Shown here piece by piece: positions 11,226 through 23,535 of a stretch of DNA of 64,000 nucleotides; within the stretch, counting starts at the first letter, position 1; each line of letters starts with the position of its first letter. The DNA is from Cavia porcellus (lineage: Eukaryota; Chordata; Mammalia; Rodentia; Caviidae). The stretch is from the NCBI RefSeq assembly GCF_034190915.1, contig NW_026947486.1:20424001-20488000 (forward strand). The letters are read 5' to 3'. The translations under genes were made by a program, and so were the position numbers. The notes beneath the pieces were generated by a model that made no database searches, had not been told where the DNA came from, and was given only the letters and a program-made list of their open reading frames with translations.

Positions 11226-13675
11226 GACAAAACTGCAACAAAATGCAAAACACATCAATCAGGGGGCAATAACGGAACATTCACTGCCCACTAGGAGACA
11301 GATCTTTTGCAAATGGAAAAAGGACCAAGAGATGGAGGAAGGGGGAACAGAAAGGAGAGGAAGGGGAAGTAAAGAGAACTAAAATGTTCTATGTACATGC
11401 ATCAGCTCCCTAAGGTGAATGTGCAGAAGAGAGATACATAAACAGTCAACAGTAAGAATACGATAATTCTGCTACAGACTTATCCCAAGGAAATTTGTGC
11501 AAAGAGTTTTATAAAGGATTTACTTTTGTATTATTTATCGTGCCAAAAACTTGTATACATTTTTGAATCAGTATCTTATGTATTTCCGGTTGGCCTTAAA
11601 TTCATTATGTAGCCCAGGCTGGCCTCAAACTCCTGGCCAATCATCCTGTCTCAGCCTCCCAAGTGCTGGAATCACATGTATGCACCACCATGCCCAGTCT
11701 GAATATTTCCTAAATGATCAACAGAAGGCATGGAATAAATTAATTTTAATAGCCCACACCTTGGATGTAAGGAATATGCTTTAAATGTGAAGCTATAAGT
11801 AAAATTAAATCAAATAGGAACATACAGTGTTTTGGAAAGTAGAATAGTTGGTGGTTCAGAGAATGATCTTTGAAACAGGCAGTCCACTGTTTGATAAATC
11901 TCATGGTCATGTTTGTTGCAGCTGGAGATGGGTTCTGGAATCTTACATTATGTTTTTGTTTTGTTTTGTTACTGGGGATCAAACTCATGACCTTGCACAT
12001 GCCAGGCAGGTGCTTGTGCCACTGAGCTAACTTCCCAGCCTGGGTTCTGGAATCTTAATTGTGAAGCCAATGTGATTTTCTTTTTTTTTTTTTTTTTTTT
12101 TTTTTGCCTTTTTCCTTTTTATAGGTACCAGGGATCGAACTCACGACTGCCTGCTTGCAAGGCAGGCGCTTATGCCGTTGAGCTAAATCCCCAGCCCTAC
12201 CAATGTGATTTTCAATATATAATGACAAAATTTTAGTTTTTATTTAAAAATAACTTTAGATTTAAGCATTATAGAAATAGAATGCATTATTTCTTTTGTC
12301 GCTGGTACTGAGGATTATGGTCTGCCTTGAATTACATCCCCAGCACTTTTAAAATTTTGAGTCAGGATTGTACTAAATTTCCCAGGCTGGGTTCAAACTT
12401 TAGATCTTTTTGCCTCAGCCTCCCACAGTTCTGGGATTACTAGTATGTGTCACCATGTCTGGATTCCTTAAAAATTTTATATAATAATGGTGTAAGTATC
12501 AAGTTTAGGAAATGAACATTGGTGCAGTAGTGTTAACTAAAGTATAGACCATTTCCCCTTCTAAAATTCAATCTAGGCTGTCATACATTGCAAAATAATT
12601 ATACAGTTACTTTGTCTTCTTTAGTTTGTCACAGTTCTTTAGTCTTTCTCTGGCTTTCATGACCTTTAACACTTTTGGAAAATTCAATTTTGTTATTCTG
12701 AGTAACAACCCTCAATCTGGGTTGTTGGTTGATCTGTGCTTGTGTTTTGTTTGTTTTGTTTTATTTTTTGAAAAAGGGTCTTGCTATGTAGCTCAGGCTG
12801 GACTTGAACTCACAGTATAGCCAACTCTGGACTCAAATTTGCAGTGATCTTCTTGCCTCAGCCTCCCGAGTGTTGGGATTACAGGTCTGTGCCACCAGGC
12901 CTGGCTTTTTTTTTTTTTATTTTGAAACACAGTCTTGCTAGATATTTCAGGCTGGGTCTGAAGGACTCTGTAGTGCAGGCTGGCCTTGAACTCATGGCAA
13001 TCCTTCTGCTTCAGCCTTCTGAGTACTGGGGTTACAGATATGTACCACGATGCCTGGCTGATAATTAGAGTGAGGTTTTGAGCTTTTAGCATGAATGTCA
13101 CAGAAATAACCCAACCACATCATATAGGCATTCATAATTGTGATATGTCTTAAGCTTTAAAAAACATATATATATATATATATATAATTTTTTTTTTTGG
13201 TGCTGGGGATTGAACTCATGACCTCATTTTTGCCAAGCAGGCATTTACACCACTGAGCTAAACCCATGGCCCCTATATATATAATTTTTTGCACTCATAA
13301 AATTTCCAGACTGAGACAAGGTCCACGAAAGGGCTTTCTTTTTCTTTTTCTTTCTTTCTATCTTTTCTTTTTTTTTTTTTTGGTCTTTTTTTGAGATGGG
13401 GTCTCGCTATGCAGTTCAGGCTGGCTTTGAGCTCACTTTGTATCCCAGGCTGGTCTCAAACTCGCAAGGATCCTCCAACCTCAGCCTCCCGAGTGCTGGG
13501 ATTACAGGCGTGAGCCACCATGCCTGGGGAGGAAAGGGCTTTCTATCCATGTGCATGTGTACGTATAAACACACACACACAGAGCTAAATTAACATTGGG
13601 ATAATTACACAGTCCTGTGAAAATGCTAAAGACAACCATATTCTTTTTTCCTTTCCATCCTGCTTTCCTGGCTTG

Positions 13676-13706
<31 letters not shown>

Positions 13707-14960
13707 GTCTTTCTTTCCTTTCTTTGTAGTATTGGGGATTGAACACAGAGCCTTTGCATGGAACTCCATTCACAGTTCTTTTTAAAATTTTTGTTTGGTT
13801 TGAGACAGGGTCTCACTACATAGCCCAGGTTGGCTTCAAAGTCTCTATGATCCTCCTGTGTCAGCCTCCCAAGTGCTGGGATTACAGGTGTGTGCTACCA
13901 CTCCTTGACTATTTTGTAAAATTAAAAAAAATTTTTTTGGTACTGGGGATCAAAATCACAACTGCACGCTTGCAAGGGAGGTGCTTATACTGCTGAACTA
14001 AATGTCCAGCCCCAATTTTAAAATTTTTATTAGTATATATTTGTAGTAACAATGATTATATTGATTGTGGGGAGTTTGTAACATGCATATAACACATCTT
14101 AATTCTTTTTACATTCCCTAATGGATAAAGAAGAAGTATGTTTTTTTGTTTTGTTTTTTGTTTTTTGTGGTTTTTTTTTTTTTTTTTTTTTTTGGTACTG
14201 GGAATCAAACTCACGACTGCTCGCTTGGCAGGCACTAAGCTAAATCCCCAGCTCAGGAAGCGGTGTTTTTATACAATGGTATTTTTATACCTCCCATTCT
14301 TTTTGCTCTCTCTCTCCTATCTCAGTTGTACAATTTATTTTACTTGAGTTTTTGAACATTTTATTTATTTATTTATCTTGATACAGGGGATTAAACTCAG
14401 GCTGTGCCACTGAGCTATATCTCCAGCCCTATTTAATTTCTTTGAGCCAAGGCTTTGCTATGTATTTGATGCTAGTCTTTTTTTTTTTTCTTGACAGGGT
14501 CTGTCTATGCAGTTCAGACTGGCCTTCCGCTCAGTCCGAAAATTTATATTTGTAATCCCATGGAAAAATCATTGTATTTCTAGCGAGTTAATTCCAATCT
14601 ATCACTTCCAGTGCAATTCAAGGTGAGAATAAAGGCACTAAGACATATTTATAGTTCTGGGGAGCCAATAGGGTCCTAAGGTCAGCCAGGATGAAGGATC
14701 ACTGGAACAAAGCCACCACTTTGTAGCCCAGGCTGGTCTCAAACTCATAATGATCCTCCTGCCTCAGTCTCCTGAGGGCTAGTGAGGCTGGTCTTGAATT
14801 CACTATAGCTCAGGCTAGCTTTAAACTTGTGGTAATCTGCCTGTTTCAACCTCCAGAGTGCTGGGATTACAGGTGCACACCACCATACCTGACAATCAGT
14901 TGACTGTACTATTTTAAAAAGTGAATTTGCATTACTTAAATTCTACATAAAATGGATGTG
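11226..14960. repeat. Dense intergenic SINE field
   Basis: More than a dozen B1 and ID-like copies, mostly minus strand: B1 at about 11575-11705, 12765-12905, 12925-13060, 13390-13530, 13800-13915 and 14720-14890; ID-like at about 11960-12045, 12120-12200, 13195-13275, 13935-14015, 14190-14255 and 14375-14440. Also (TA)n at 13167-13186 and (GTCT)n at 13675-13705. I see no gene here. Confidence 0.6.
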
Positions 14961-15087
14961 TTGGTTTATTACCATAATCCTAGCATTTGAGAGAATTATT
15001 GTGCATTCAAGACCAGCCTGAACAACAGTGTGAGACCCTGTTTCAAACACAAAATGTGATACTATAACTGGTGTAAAAAAAATGTGA

Positions 15088-15512
15088 GGCAGGTGGTACA
15101 GCTCAGTCAGTGACAGAACTCTTGCCTAGCATTTAGAAGGCCCTGGGTTTGGTTCCTGGAACTGCAAAACAAACTAACAAAAAATCAACAAACAAAAGAA
15201 AATTCTACACATAAATTATTTTTAGGCTGAGGGTTTAGCTCAGTGGCACAATCACCTGCCTGACAAATGCAAAGTCATGAGTTTGATCCCGTACCCCCCC
15301 CCCAAAAATAGTGCTCAGTACATTTGGGGCTGGGGATTTAGCTCAATGGCATAAGCGCCTGCCTTGCAAGCATGCAGTCATGAGTTCAATCCCTGCTACC
15401 AATTTAAAAAATTATTTTAAAAAATTTTTAAATCTTGGGGCTGGGGATTTAGCTCAGCAACATAAGCACCTGCCTTGCAAGCAGGCGGTTGTGAGTTCGA
15501 TCCCCTGTACCG
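15088..15512 (+). repeat. Four ID-like SINEs in tandem orientation
   Basis: Four plus-strand tRNA-derived units at about 15088-15170, 15224-15303, 15326-15400 and 15437-15512. Each shows a Pol III A box like tagctcagyggca and a B box like gagttcratccc. The last two are close to full consensus (ggggctggggatttagctca...). They are joined by A/T-rich tails. Confidence 0.7.
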
Positions 15513-15519
15513 ATAAAAA

Positions 15520-16528
15520 GGAAAAAGACAAAACAAAATTTAAAAAAAATCTTTTATTACTGTTTTTTTTTTTTTGTGTGTGTGTGTGTATGGGTGGGTG
15601 TGGGTGTGTAACTGTGTGAGATGTGGTACTGGGGATCGAACCCAGGGCTTTGTACATGCAAGGCAAGAGCTCTATCCCTGAGCTATACCCCTATACACGA
15701 AATATCTTAACAAAACTATTAAAAAGTTAGTAGAGGTTGCATAGGTTATCTGCCTATGATTGCATATATTTGAAACAAATTTTATATGCAAAAATTTTAA
15801 AAGTCACTGGAAGCTGAGCATGTGGCACATGGCTGTCATCCCTGCACTCTGGGAGGCTGAGGAATGAGGATCATAAATGCAAACCCAAACTGGGCAATTT
15901 AGCAAGACCCTGTCACAAACTAAACTAAAATGTTCTAGGCATGTAGCTCAGTGGTAGAGTGCCCTGAATTGAACTGCAGATACTCAAAGGGGAAAGGTCA
16001 CAGAATAAACCAACTGCCTGTCTCTGCTCCAATCCATGGGCTGGATTTTTCAGCACCACACAATAAAGACAGCGGCACATGCCTCTAATCACAGAAAGGG
16101 GGTGAGGGGGCTGAGGTGGGATTATTGCAACTTCAGGGTCTACCTGGGCAATTTAGCTATAAGATAGTCTTACTGCTTAGTCTCAAAAAATTTAAAAAGG
16201 GGATGAGGGGGGATATAGCTCAGTGGGAAGGTCCTGTGTTCAACTCCTTACCGCTAAAAAAATTAAATTTCAACATAATATGGACTACTACACAGTTCTA
16301 TTTTCAGGGTTTCTGATTCCTAAATAATAATTATTATTATTTGTCTTTTTGAGACAGGTCTTGATATGAAGTTCAGGCTTGCCTTGAGCTCACTTTATAA
16401 CCCAGACTGGTCTCAAACTCCTGGTGATCCTCCTGCTCCAGCTTCCCAAGTGCTGAGATTACAAGTGTGCGCCAACACGCCTGGCTTGATTCCTAAACTA
16501 TGAAATATGTTAATTAATATCCATATAG
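15520..16528. repeat. Further intergenic SINEs before the L1-derived element
   Basis: (GT)n-like run at about 15575-15618, ID-like minus (15625-15695), diverged B1 plus (15820-15925), ID-like fragment (16210-16250) and B1 minus (16340-16490). No gene was seen. Confidence 0.55.
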
Positions 16529-16559
16529 CTAAGCTTTCTTTTTTTAATTTTATTTAAGA

Positions 16560-17850
16560 AGAAAAAAGAAAAAAACAGAAAAAGGGTACAAGTTATACAG
16601 AATTTCAGAAAAAATAAACAGTAGGAAATCGCTAGTTAATTACATATTGTCATCTTAGAAATAGTTGTTGAAGTTACAAAATTAAAGCATATAGAAGAGA
16701 CTTTCAAACAGTGAGACTGCAAACAGTTTTGTTCAGTGATCCAACAAAACTCAGTAATATGGTTATTTATCTTATACACTTAAATATATATTCAGTTATA
16801 TCTTTTAGAGAACTTTCTTTTCCTTTCTTTTGTACAATGACAATTACACATTTTGGGTTTTAATACTCTCACAGTTCTTACTAATTTTTTTTTTTGAAGA
16901 AAGTAAAACCAAATGTGACATACCAGGACAGAGTCAGTCAAATCAAAAGGATGGACATAATACATAATGTAAAAACAAAATACAAGGTGATCAACAATGG
17001 TTACCATAATGCCTCTTGTTATCTTAAAAAGAATTGCCTATATCATCAGTTATAATAAAAATGAACACAACAGTAAAGAATAAGACCAATAAAACCAAAA
17101 CATTGGAGACATTAGAGGACTTCAAAAGAAGATAATAGTCAACCAGAATGGGCATCACAATGAATCTTATTGTCTTCATAGTTGTTGCCTATACTTTCAA
17201 ACTTGGTACTATCAAGCATAACAAAATAGAGGAAAATCAGTCAAAACAAGATAGTGAGAGCAATACAGAGTTTCAAATCAAGTTAATAGGAAATCAAAGT
17301 GGGTTACTATAATATATCCTGCTATTTTTATTTATTTTTCCCTTAATTAAAAGGATAAAAATGAAAAAGTAGATAATAAAATGGAGATTGAGATAAAAAA
17401 GAGGGCATAACAACAAAACAGAGCAGGTCAAAACATAGACATTTAAGCAAAATAGTGTTTCACCACAAGATATTATCTCGACATAATAGTAGTAACCATA
17501 GTGTCTCTTCCCTTAAAATCTTTGGGTATAACCTCGTATACCGTAGCATCAAACATATCAAGACAATGTAAAACCGTTTAAGAGAATGACAGTATTACAG
17601 GGTATTTAAAACCAACTATCAGAAAATGCACAATGGTTTCTGTATAATCTCCTTGTCTTTAAAAGTTTTTGTTTATATTATCACATATAATAAAATCCAA
17701 TAAGATACAACACATTAAAACAGATGGAGACAGAACAAAAGCTTGATGGGACTTCAAAACAAGAGGATATTAAATCAGCACTACCTATTATGATGTCGTT
17801 TTCTCCAAAATGGCTGTTCCTACCATCCAACCTTCTCTGTCTCATTTCTG
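16560..17850. repeat. Degenerate ~150-bp tandem units inside the L1-derived element
   Basis: Related segments recur near 16995, 17147, 17296, 17487 and 17632 on the plus strand, each with a core like 'aatggttaccataatgcctcttgt' followed by a run like 'cttaaaaag-attg-ctatatcatca...ataataaaa'. Spacing between cores is about 145-190 bp. Units are strongly diverged. They occupy the position of ORF2/3'UTR. Confidence 0.55.
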
Positions 17851-17911
17851 TTGAGCTCTTTTTCTGTTATTAGTTGTCAGTTTGTCCTTTTCATTTTTCT
17901 TTCTGCTCCAT

Positions 17912-18592
17912 TCATTGTGGCTGATCTGCCACTGTTTCTAGAATCTTGGTATTTTTCATTTTTAGAATATCCTGCAGTAATCTCTGTAGGGTTGAATTGG
18001 TGGTTGCAAATTCCCCTAGTTCCTCTTTATCCTGGAAGCACCTTGTTTTTCCATCAATTTCTAGGGACAGTTGTGCAGGATATATCAATCTTGGCTGGAG
18101 GTTATTATCTTTCAAAGCTTGAATTATTTCCCCCCACGCTCTTCGTGATTTGATGGTTTGTGCCGAGAAGTCTGCTGTAATTCTGATGGGTGTTCCCTTG
18201 TAAGTGATCTGTTTCTTGTCTGTGACAGCTTTTAATATTCTACTCTTATATTGGATTTCTGGAATTTTGATTATTATATGCCTGGGTGTAGCTCTGTTTG
18301 GGTTGTAGGTGGCTGGGGTCCTGTATGTCTCATACCTCTGAGTATCCTTACCTTTTGCTAAATTAGGGAAATTCTCCTGGATTATTTCTGTGAATAGCTT
18401 TTTTAGTTCATTTGTTTGAGTCCCTACTTCTTTTATGTTCTTAATTCTAAAGTTATAGATCCTCTTGTCATCTTCTAGTCTTTGTATTATTGCTATTTGT
18501 TTTCTTGTTATTTTAAAGAAGTTTTTCATTTCATGCTCCCACCTTACAAATCTGTCCTCCAGTTCTGATAATCTATCCTTAGTTTCTTTCAA
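17912..18592 (-). pseudogene. L1 ORF1 RNA-binding protein, C-terminal two thirds
   Basis: An open frame of 226 codons inside the L1-derived element. It resembles mammalian L1 ORF1p: the end of the coiled coil (RLSELEDRF), an RRM-type core with ENFPNL and RHIIIK, and the C-terminal domain with ILKAV, YKGTPIRITADFS and RRAWGEIIQAL. An N-terminal stretch in another open block (19094-18798) is separated by stops, so the full ORF1 is interrupted. ORF1p normally forms trimers that coat L1 RNA. This is a mobile-element remnant and not a host gene. Confidence 0.85.
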
Positions 18593-19859
18593 GCTGTTAT
18601 GCCAGCTTTCATCGAGTTTTTAGTTTCCTGGTAATGTCTTTGAACCTGCTTCACGTATTCTATGTTTTCTCTATTTTGTCCATCTAACAATTTTCCCCCT
18701 TTTTTTCTGTTCTTCCATTCCACCATCTGTTTTTTCTTGGGTGGTGCTTAGCATTTCTAACTATTCTACTTATTTCTTGCTTTATTTCATTAAATACTTA
18801 ATTTTTGAACTCGTCTATGAGGCTCCGGAGATACCACTTTATGACTATAGGTGCCGTGTCTGATATTGCATGTTTTCTGTCTTCATTCTCTTTTGCATTT
18901 ACCTTTCCTGTATCAGTGTTCTCAGGATTGGGGACTGAGGACCCTTTCTTGTTACTCCCTTTTCCCATACTTTTTGTTCCTTCCATACAAGCATATGTAG
19001 GAGGCCCAGTTTTTTTTTTTTTCTCTTTGTTTGTTACTGTTTGTTTGAATCCGCTGGCTAGGTGTTCCGGCCCACTGCAGGGAGACACAGACATGGGCAG
19101 CCTCTGCTGGGCCTGCCCCTCCAGGTCAACCTACTGAATGCTTCACTGCTAGGGTGCACCTCCAGGTGCAGGGACCTGATTTGGGCTAGCCTACTGGATC
19201 TTAGTCCACGTGGCATCATCAGGCCAAGCGCTCCCCACCACTCCTGCTTGAGAGGGGAATATGCGAATAAAGTCACTGCAGGGCCCTTTTCCGGCTAGTC
19301 TGCTCGTTCCCAGAATGTCCTCTGTTGGAGCCTCCTTGTCTATGAAAGGGTCCCCATTTCTCTCACTCACCACAGGTCGATGCAGGGCTGCCTGCCAGTC
19401 CTGCTCTCAACACCGTTTTGTTCGCTGATTCCAGCTCTCAGAGCTTTCATGCATCTCCCTGCCGTGCGGATTGGGACGCAAGTAGCGGCAGCAGGAAGTT
19501 CAAATCACGGCTTCCAAAGGTGTGGGATCCAGCTTCTGCACTGATATTTTATCTGTTCCTGTTATAGCATCAGGATTGCATTTCCAGTTGGTTTCTCTCA
19601 GCTTAGTTCGTTCCTGGGTCGGCAGGGTACATCTCCCCTCAGGTAGGACTCCTCACACAGCACCGCTCCTGGATTTTAAACTGGTAATCTCAGAGAGCCT
19701 TCGTGGCTGCTGTTATTTGTCTGCCATGTTCTTCTGGTGTTGGGCGCAGGCGCTCAACATACCATACCCCACCCAGGACTAAGGACCACGCCAGCTTCCG
19801 CAATGCACTACGTCCCTCTTTAAATTAGCCAACCCGTGCGCACTTCATGCTCACTCCGT

Positions 19860-20030
19860 ATTCGCCCCGTGCGGACTCTGTGGCAACCCCTGATTGGCCA
19901 CAGCTAGATATAATAGCCAGAGCCTGCCGTCCCATTTCCGCCCTGCTTCCTTGTGGCAGCCTGTGATTGGTCACGGCCAAATATATAAACCAGAGCCCGC
20001 GTAAATAAAGCAGCAGTTAACTGTCGCCCA
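19860..20030 (+). promoter_or_regulatory. Duplicated CCAAT/TATA modules on the strand opposite ORF1
   Basis: Two related ~60-bp segments on the plus strand: tgtggcaacccctgattggcc followed by agatataatag, then tgtggcagcctgtgattggtc followed by aaatatataaacc. Each pairs an inverted CCAAT box (ATTGG) with a TATA-like box, and an aataaa follows at about 20005-20010. This looks LTR-like or like an antisense promoter at the 5' end of the element. It could be part of the element's normal leader. Confidence 0.4.
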
Positions 20031-20099
20031 CAAGAGCGTCTCCTGTCTCATTGGGGGGCAGCGCTGGTCATCCTGGAAGTCCGATATCTAAGCTTTCTT

Positions 20100-20796
20100 A
20101 AAAATAGTAAATGCAGGTAGTAGCATGGGTCCCAGCCTGGCGCTGTCCACCACCCACCTTCGTCTTCCATCCCTCTTTTCGCCCCCAGTGTCCACTAAAA
20201 ATAATCTCTGGCACCAGGGACTCTTTAGAGACCCCACAGGGAGCAAGTATTCACACCTTGGCAGTATTATTATTCATTGTGCTAACACTTCATCGAGCAG
20301 GCACAGGGCTGGTAGAGATAGTTGCTGGGGTAACCCAGACTGAAGGTGTTTAGGGATACTCAATCCTAAGGAGGCCATGCTACCTAACCCAAGATTCTGT
20401 CCTTCTGGCGACATCACACTAAATTCCAGTCACCCCTCACTCCTTTTCCATTTCTTTTTGCAGCATGGGAAATAGAACACAGGGATTCAGACATGTTAGG
20501 CAAACGCTTTACCACCAAAGCTCAAACTGCAGTCCTTTTCATTGTTTTAATATTTAAAACAAAATTTTAAAAAAAAATTTTGAGACAGGGTCTCACCAAT
20601 ATAATTCAGGCTGGCTTCAACCCTCTTTATGTTTCAGAGTAGTCCTTAAATTATCCATACTGGCTTTGAACTCGCGACCCCTCCCCAGTTAGGGTAATCA
20701 GAAGAGTGCACAACGCCCGCCTAACTCCTGGGTCAGCCATTTGAATACTGCCCTACACCTTCCTAACAGTAATAGCTTCTGATGCAGCACAAGCCC
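20100..20796. other. Intergenic stretch with old SINE fragments
   Basis: Mostly unique-looking sequence, with an ID-like minus-strand fragment (about 20460-20530) and a diverged B1 (20578-20730). No coding exon was recognised. Confidence 0.5.
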
Positions 20797-21430
20797 CAGG
20801 TCTAGAAAACTCTCGAGGCCCTCCCTGGAGGCCGCTACTCTTCCACCCTCCAACTACCAGCTACTATCCGCAGTCTGGCCCGAACCTCTACAGAATTAGC
20901 CCATCGACCTCAGTCCACGCATCAAGCCCTAAGCCCTGCCCAACGGCGTCCAGAGCCTCCACCCCTCGCCTGGCTCCCAGGCCATCCCCTCTGAGGGGCT
21001 CCGCCCTCTCAGAAAAGACCCAGGGCCTCCCGCTGACCAGAATCCCCGTCCAGTCCCACACCCTCAACGAATCTTCTAGCGCTGGATTGCTGCAAAACCC
21101 TAAGGAATGGTGCTTAGGAAACCCCAGGCCCGACCCCTCCAGACGCCCTCCGAGCCCCGCCCCATCGCATCCAGAACAACCATAGCCTGGCCACCTCTGA
21201 ACGCAGCTCCGCCCTGCCAGCCCCGCCGCGCCCCTCCCCGCCGCACCCCGCCCCTCCCCGCCGCACCCCGCCCCTCCCCTCACCAGGAAGGCCCCGCCCC
21301 CGTACGTACCCCGTTTGGGGCGCAGGCGCAGTGTGGCGCCCGCCTAGCGTACCCACGCAGGCATGTCCGCTGCAGCTCGGGCCGCCAGGGGGTGCGCGTC
21401 CAGCCTTGACAGGAACCGCCTGGCGCTGGG
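20797..21430 (-). repeat. Inverted-repeat arm A: inverted copy of MAGIX exon 1 and its CpG-rich flank
   Basis: The reverse complement matches 26252-26900 over its whole length at roughly 90% or better by eye, apart from a ~20-nt segment missing here and GC-repeat length changes. On the minus strand it holds a MAGIX exon 1-like frame (PSARRFLSRLDAHPLAARAA...PAWVR) interrupted by TAG where arm B has a lysine codon (plus strand 'gcctagcgt' near 21350). It lacks many CpGs kept in arm B. Confidence 0.85.
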
Positions 21431-22120
21431 ACAAGGGGAAGCTGCTTTTCCCAGGTATCATGAGAGAGAACACGACCATTCACCCTATCCCTGAGACCCC
21501 TGATTTCTTCTCCAGGTATCCTAGGCAACCTTTGCTACCTGAACAGTCGCCCATTTGCCTACAGGGCCCATGTGCCTCCAATTCCCCCTCCACAATTCTG
21601 CAGAGGTCCTAAGTGCCACGGACCCTGTGTGTCCAGCATCCCCTGATCCCTCCCAACATGTCCCTCTGGACCCTTGGGACCCATCTGCCCATCTGATGTA
21701 CCATCCCTCCACTCGGTGTGTGGGTTGGGGCCTTGGAGCTACAGCCACTGGCCCTGGGTCCCTGCACCTGCCTTCTCTATGCCCCTGTAGCATAGAGAAG
21801 GTGAAGAACAGCCAGGCAGGGCTTACTGTAAGCAGTGAAAGCTTTCCCCCTTCAACACCCCACCTGTACCTCTTTTGCTACCCCTAGGATCCTTAGCGCC
21901 CCCTGCACAAGACTCCATGTCTAGTGGTCTGCACAGTGAATTCACGGAGGCCGGGTGAGGAGTTTAGCACCCAGGGACAGGCTCACCTGCGGGGGACCGC
22001 CCAACTTGGACACCCTTGCTTGTTAGCTGGCCCACATGGTGACCTAACTGCCATGGGCAAGGAGGCCTGGTGGTGGGAGCCGCTAGAAATGTTTGGTCTT
22101 GCTCTGTCTCAGGCACTGAT
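21431..22120. other. Spacer, unique-looking sequence
   Basis: No gene or recognisable repeat. A CTCF-like core sits on the minus strand at 21893-21908 (GTGCAGGGGGCGCTAA). Confidence 0.4.
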
Positions 22121-23400
22121 GCTTCTATTAACAGGACACTGGTTAAAGTTTAAAAGCCTGACTATACTAATGTTGCAGAAGATACAGAGACTATACTGCT
22201 GGTGGAAATGTCAGATGGCATAACAACTTTAGAAAACGGCTTGGCAGTATCTTAAAAATTTAAAGATACACAAAAGATCCACCATTCTGACTACCCAGCA
22301 TGCATCTACAGTAAGATCTGTATAAAACTCTGTGGCACCTTTATTTCTTGTCATATTTATCTTAGACTTCCATTACAAAATATTACAGATTGGGTGGCTG
22401 TAACAGCAGAAATTTCTCTCGTTGTGGTGGGGTGAGACAAGGTCTCACTTTGTAGTGCAGGCTGGCCTTGAACTCACAGTGATCCTCCTGCCTCAGTCTC
22501 CCAAGCTCTAGAATTATAGACCTGCACCACCACTCCCAGTTCAGAAATTTATTTCCCACCGTTTTGTAAACTGGAAAATCCAAGATCAAGGTCCCATCCT
22601 ATTTGGCTCCTGTTAAAGATTCTTGGCTTGGAAATGGCTGAGCTCTGGGTTCTTACACTGAGTCTAGAGAGTAGAAAGAGAGTGACTGTCAGAGAGACAA
22701 AACCCTCTCTCCATAAGGCTACTCTCCTTGTCTGATTAGTGTCCCTCCCAAAGGATCTCTTTTAACTACTTAGTTACCTTCTAAAAGCCCTATATCTGAT
22801 GCAGGTACATTCGGCATTAGAGCTTTAGCATATGAATTTATCAGAGGAGGGGGACACACAATTCAGTCCAAAATGCTTTTGATGGTTGTGGTGTGGGTTT
22901 TTTTGTTTGTCTTGTTTTGTTTTGTCTTTTTGAGACAGGGTCTGGATATGCAGTTCAGGCTGGCCTTGAGCTCACTCCTGCCTCAGGCTCCTGACTGCTG
23001 GGATTACATGTGTGCACCACCACACTCAGCCCCAGAATGTTTGCTAATACCTCAGAATTTTGAACAACCTAAAAGTCCATCAGTAAGTGAATGGATCAAC
23101 AAGCATGTATATTCATGCAGTGGAATACATCTCATCAGTAAAAAGGAATGAACAGTTTGGATGAATCTCAGTGATGGTGCTATGGGTTAGAGGAATATAT
23201 AGCTCAGTGGTACAGTACACACTTAACATGTTTAAAGCTCTGAATTTGATCCCCAGTGCCACAAAAAATTTTCATCAAAATAATTATGATCAGTAAAAGA
23301 AGCCAGGTCTTCAGAGTTTTCTTGTGCAAAGGTTAAAAAAAAAAGGCCAGGTCCTCATAAAAGAGTACATGTTTCATGATTCTATTTATGTAAAACAAAC
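22120..23400 (+). mobile_element. Old L1 ORF2/3'-end fragments split by SINEs
   Basis: Plus-strand pieces resemble the conserved end of L1 ORF2: 'tgctggtggaaatgtcaga' near 22198 with 'aagatccaccattctgactac', 'aagtccatcagtaagtgaatgg' and 'cagtggaatacatctcatcag' near 23070-23130, and 'gtacatgtttcatgattctat' near 23365. B1 copies (22424-22545, 22925-23035) and an ID (about 23195-23270) interrupt it. It is far too decayed to be mobile. Confidence 0.6.
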
Positions 23401-23535
23401 CAGGTATGCTCTTGCACACCTATAATCTCAGCATATGGGAGGCTGAGGCAGGAGTATCTGTGCAAGTTCAAGGCCAGCCTGGACTATATAGTGAGTTCAA
23501 GGCTACCCTTGAACTCAAGACACTATCTCAAAAAG
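23401..23535 (+). repeat. B1-like SINE
   Basis: Plus-strand B1: cttgcacacctataatctcagc head, the doubled 'gttcaaggccagcctgg' segment, and an A-rich tail. Confidence 0.7.

Larger units (their letters stand above)
16541..20087 (-). mobile_element. L1-derived, ORF1-only (half-L1-like) retrotransposon with 12-bp TSD
   Basis: A minus-strand insertion flanked by a perfect 12-bp direct repeat ctaagctttctt (16529-16540 and 20088-20099). Its 3' end reads AAATAAAATT then an A-run directly against the target duplication, as expected for target-primed reverse transcription. From its 5' end: a ~1-kb GC-richer leader (20,087-19,100), ORF1 remnants (19,094-17,912), then ~1.3 kb of A/T-rich degenerate tandem units (17,850-16,560). 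No ORF2 reverse transcriptase sequence was recognised. The architecture recalls HAL1 (half-L1) elements. Confidence 0.75.

Noticed and set aside
20888..21528. Arm A as a second functional MAGIX gene
   Set aside because: Only exon 1 and its flank are duplicated, the frame has a TAG, and no further MAGIX exons follow on the minus strand.
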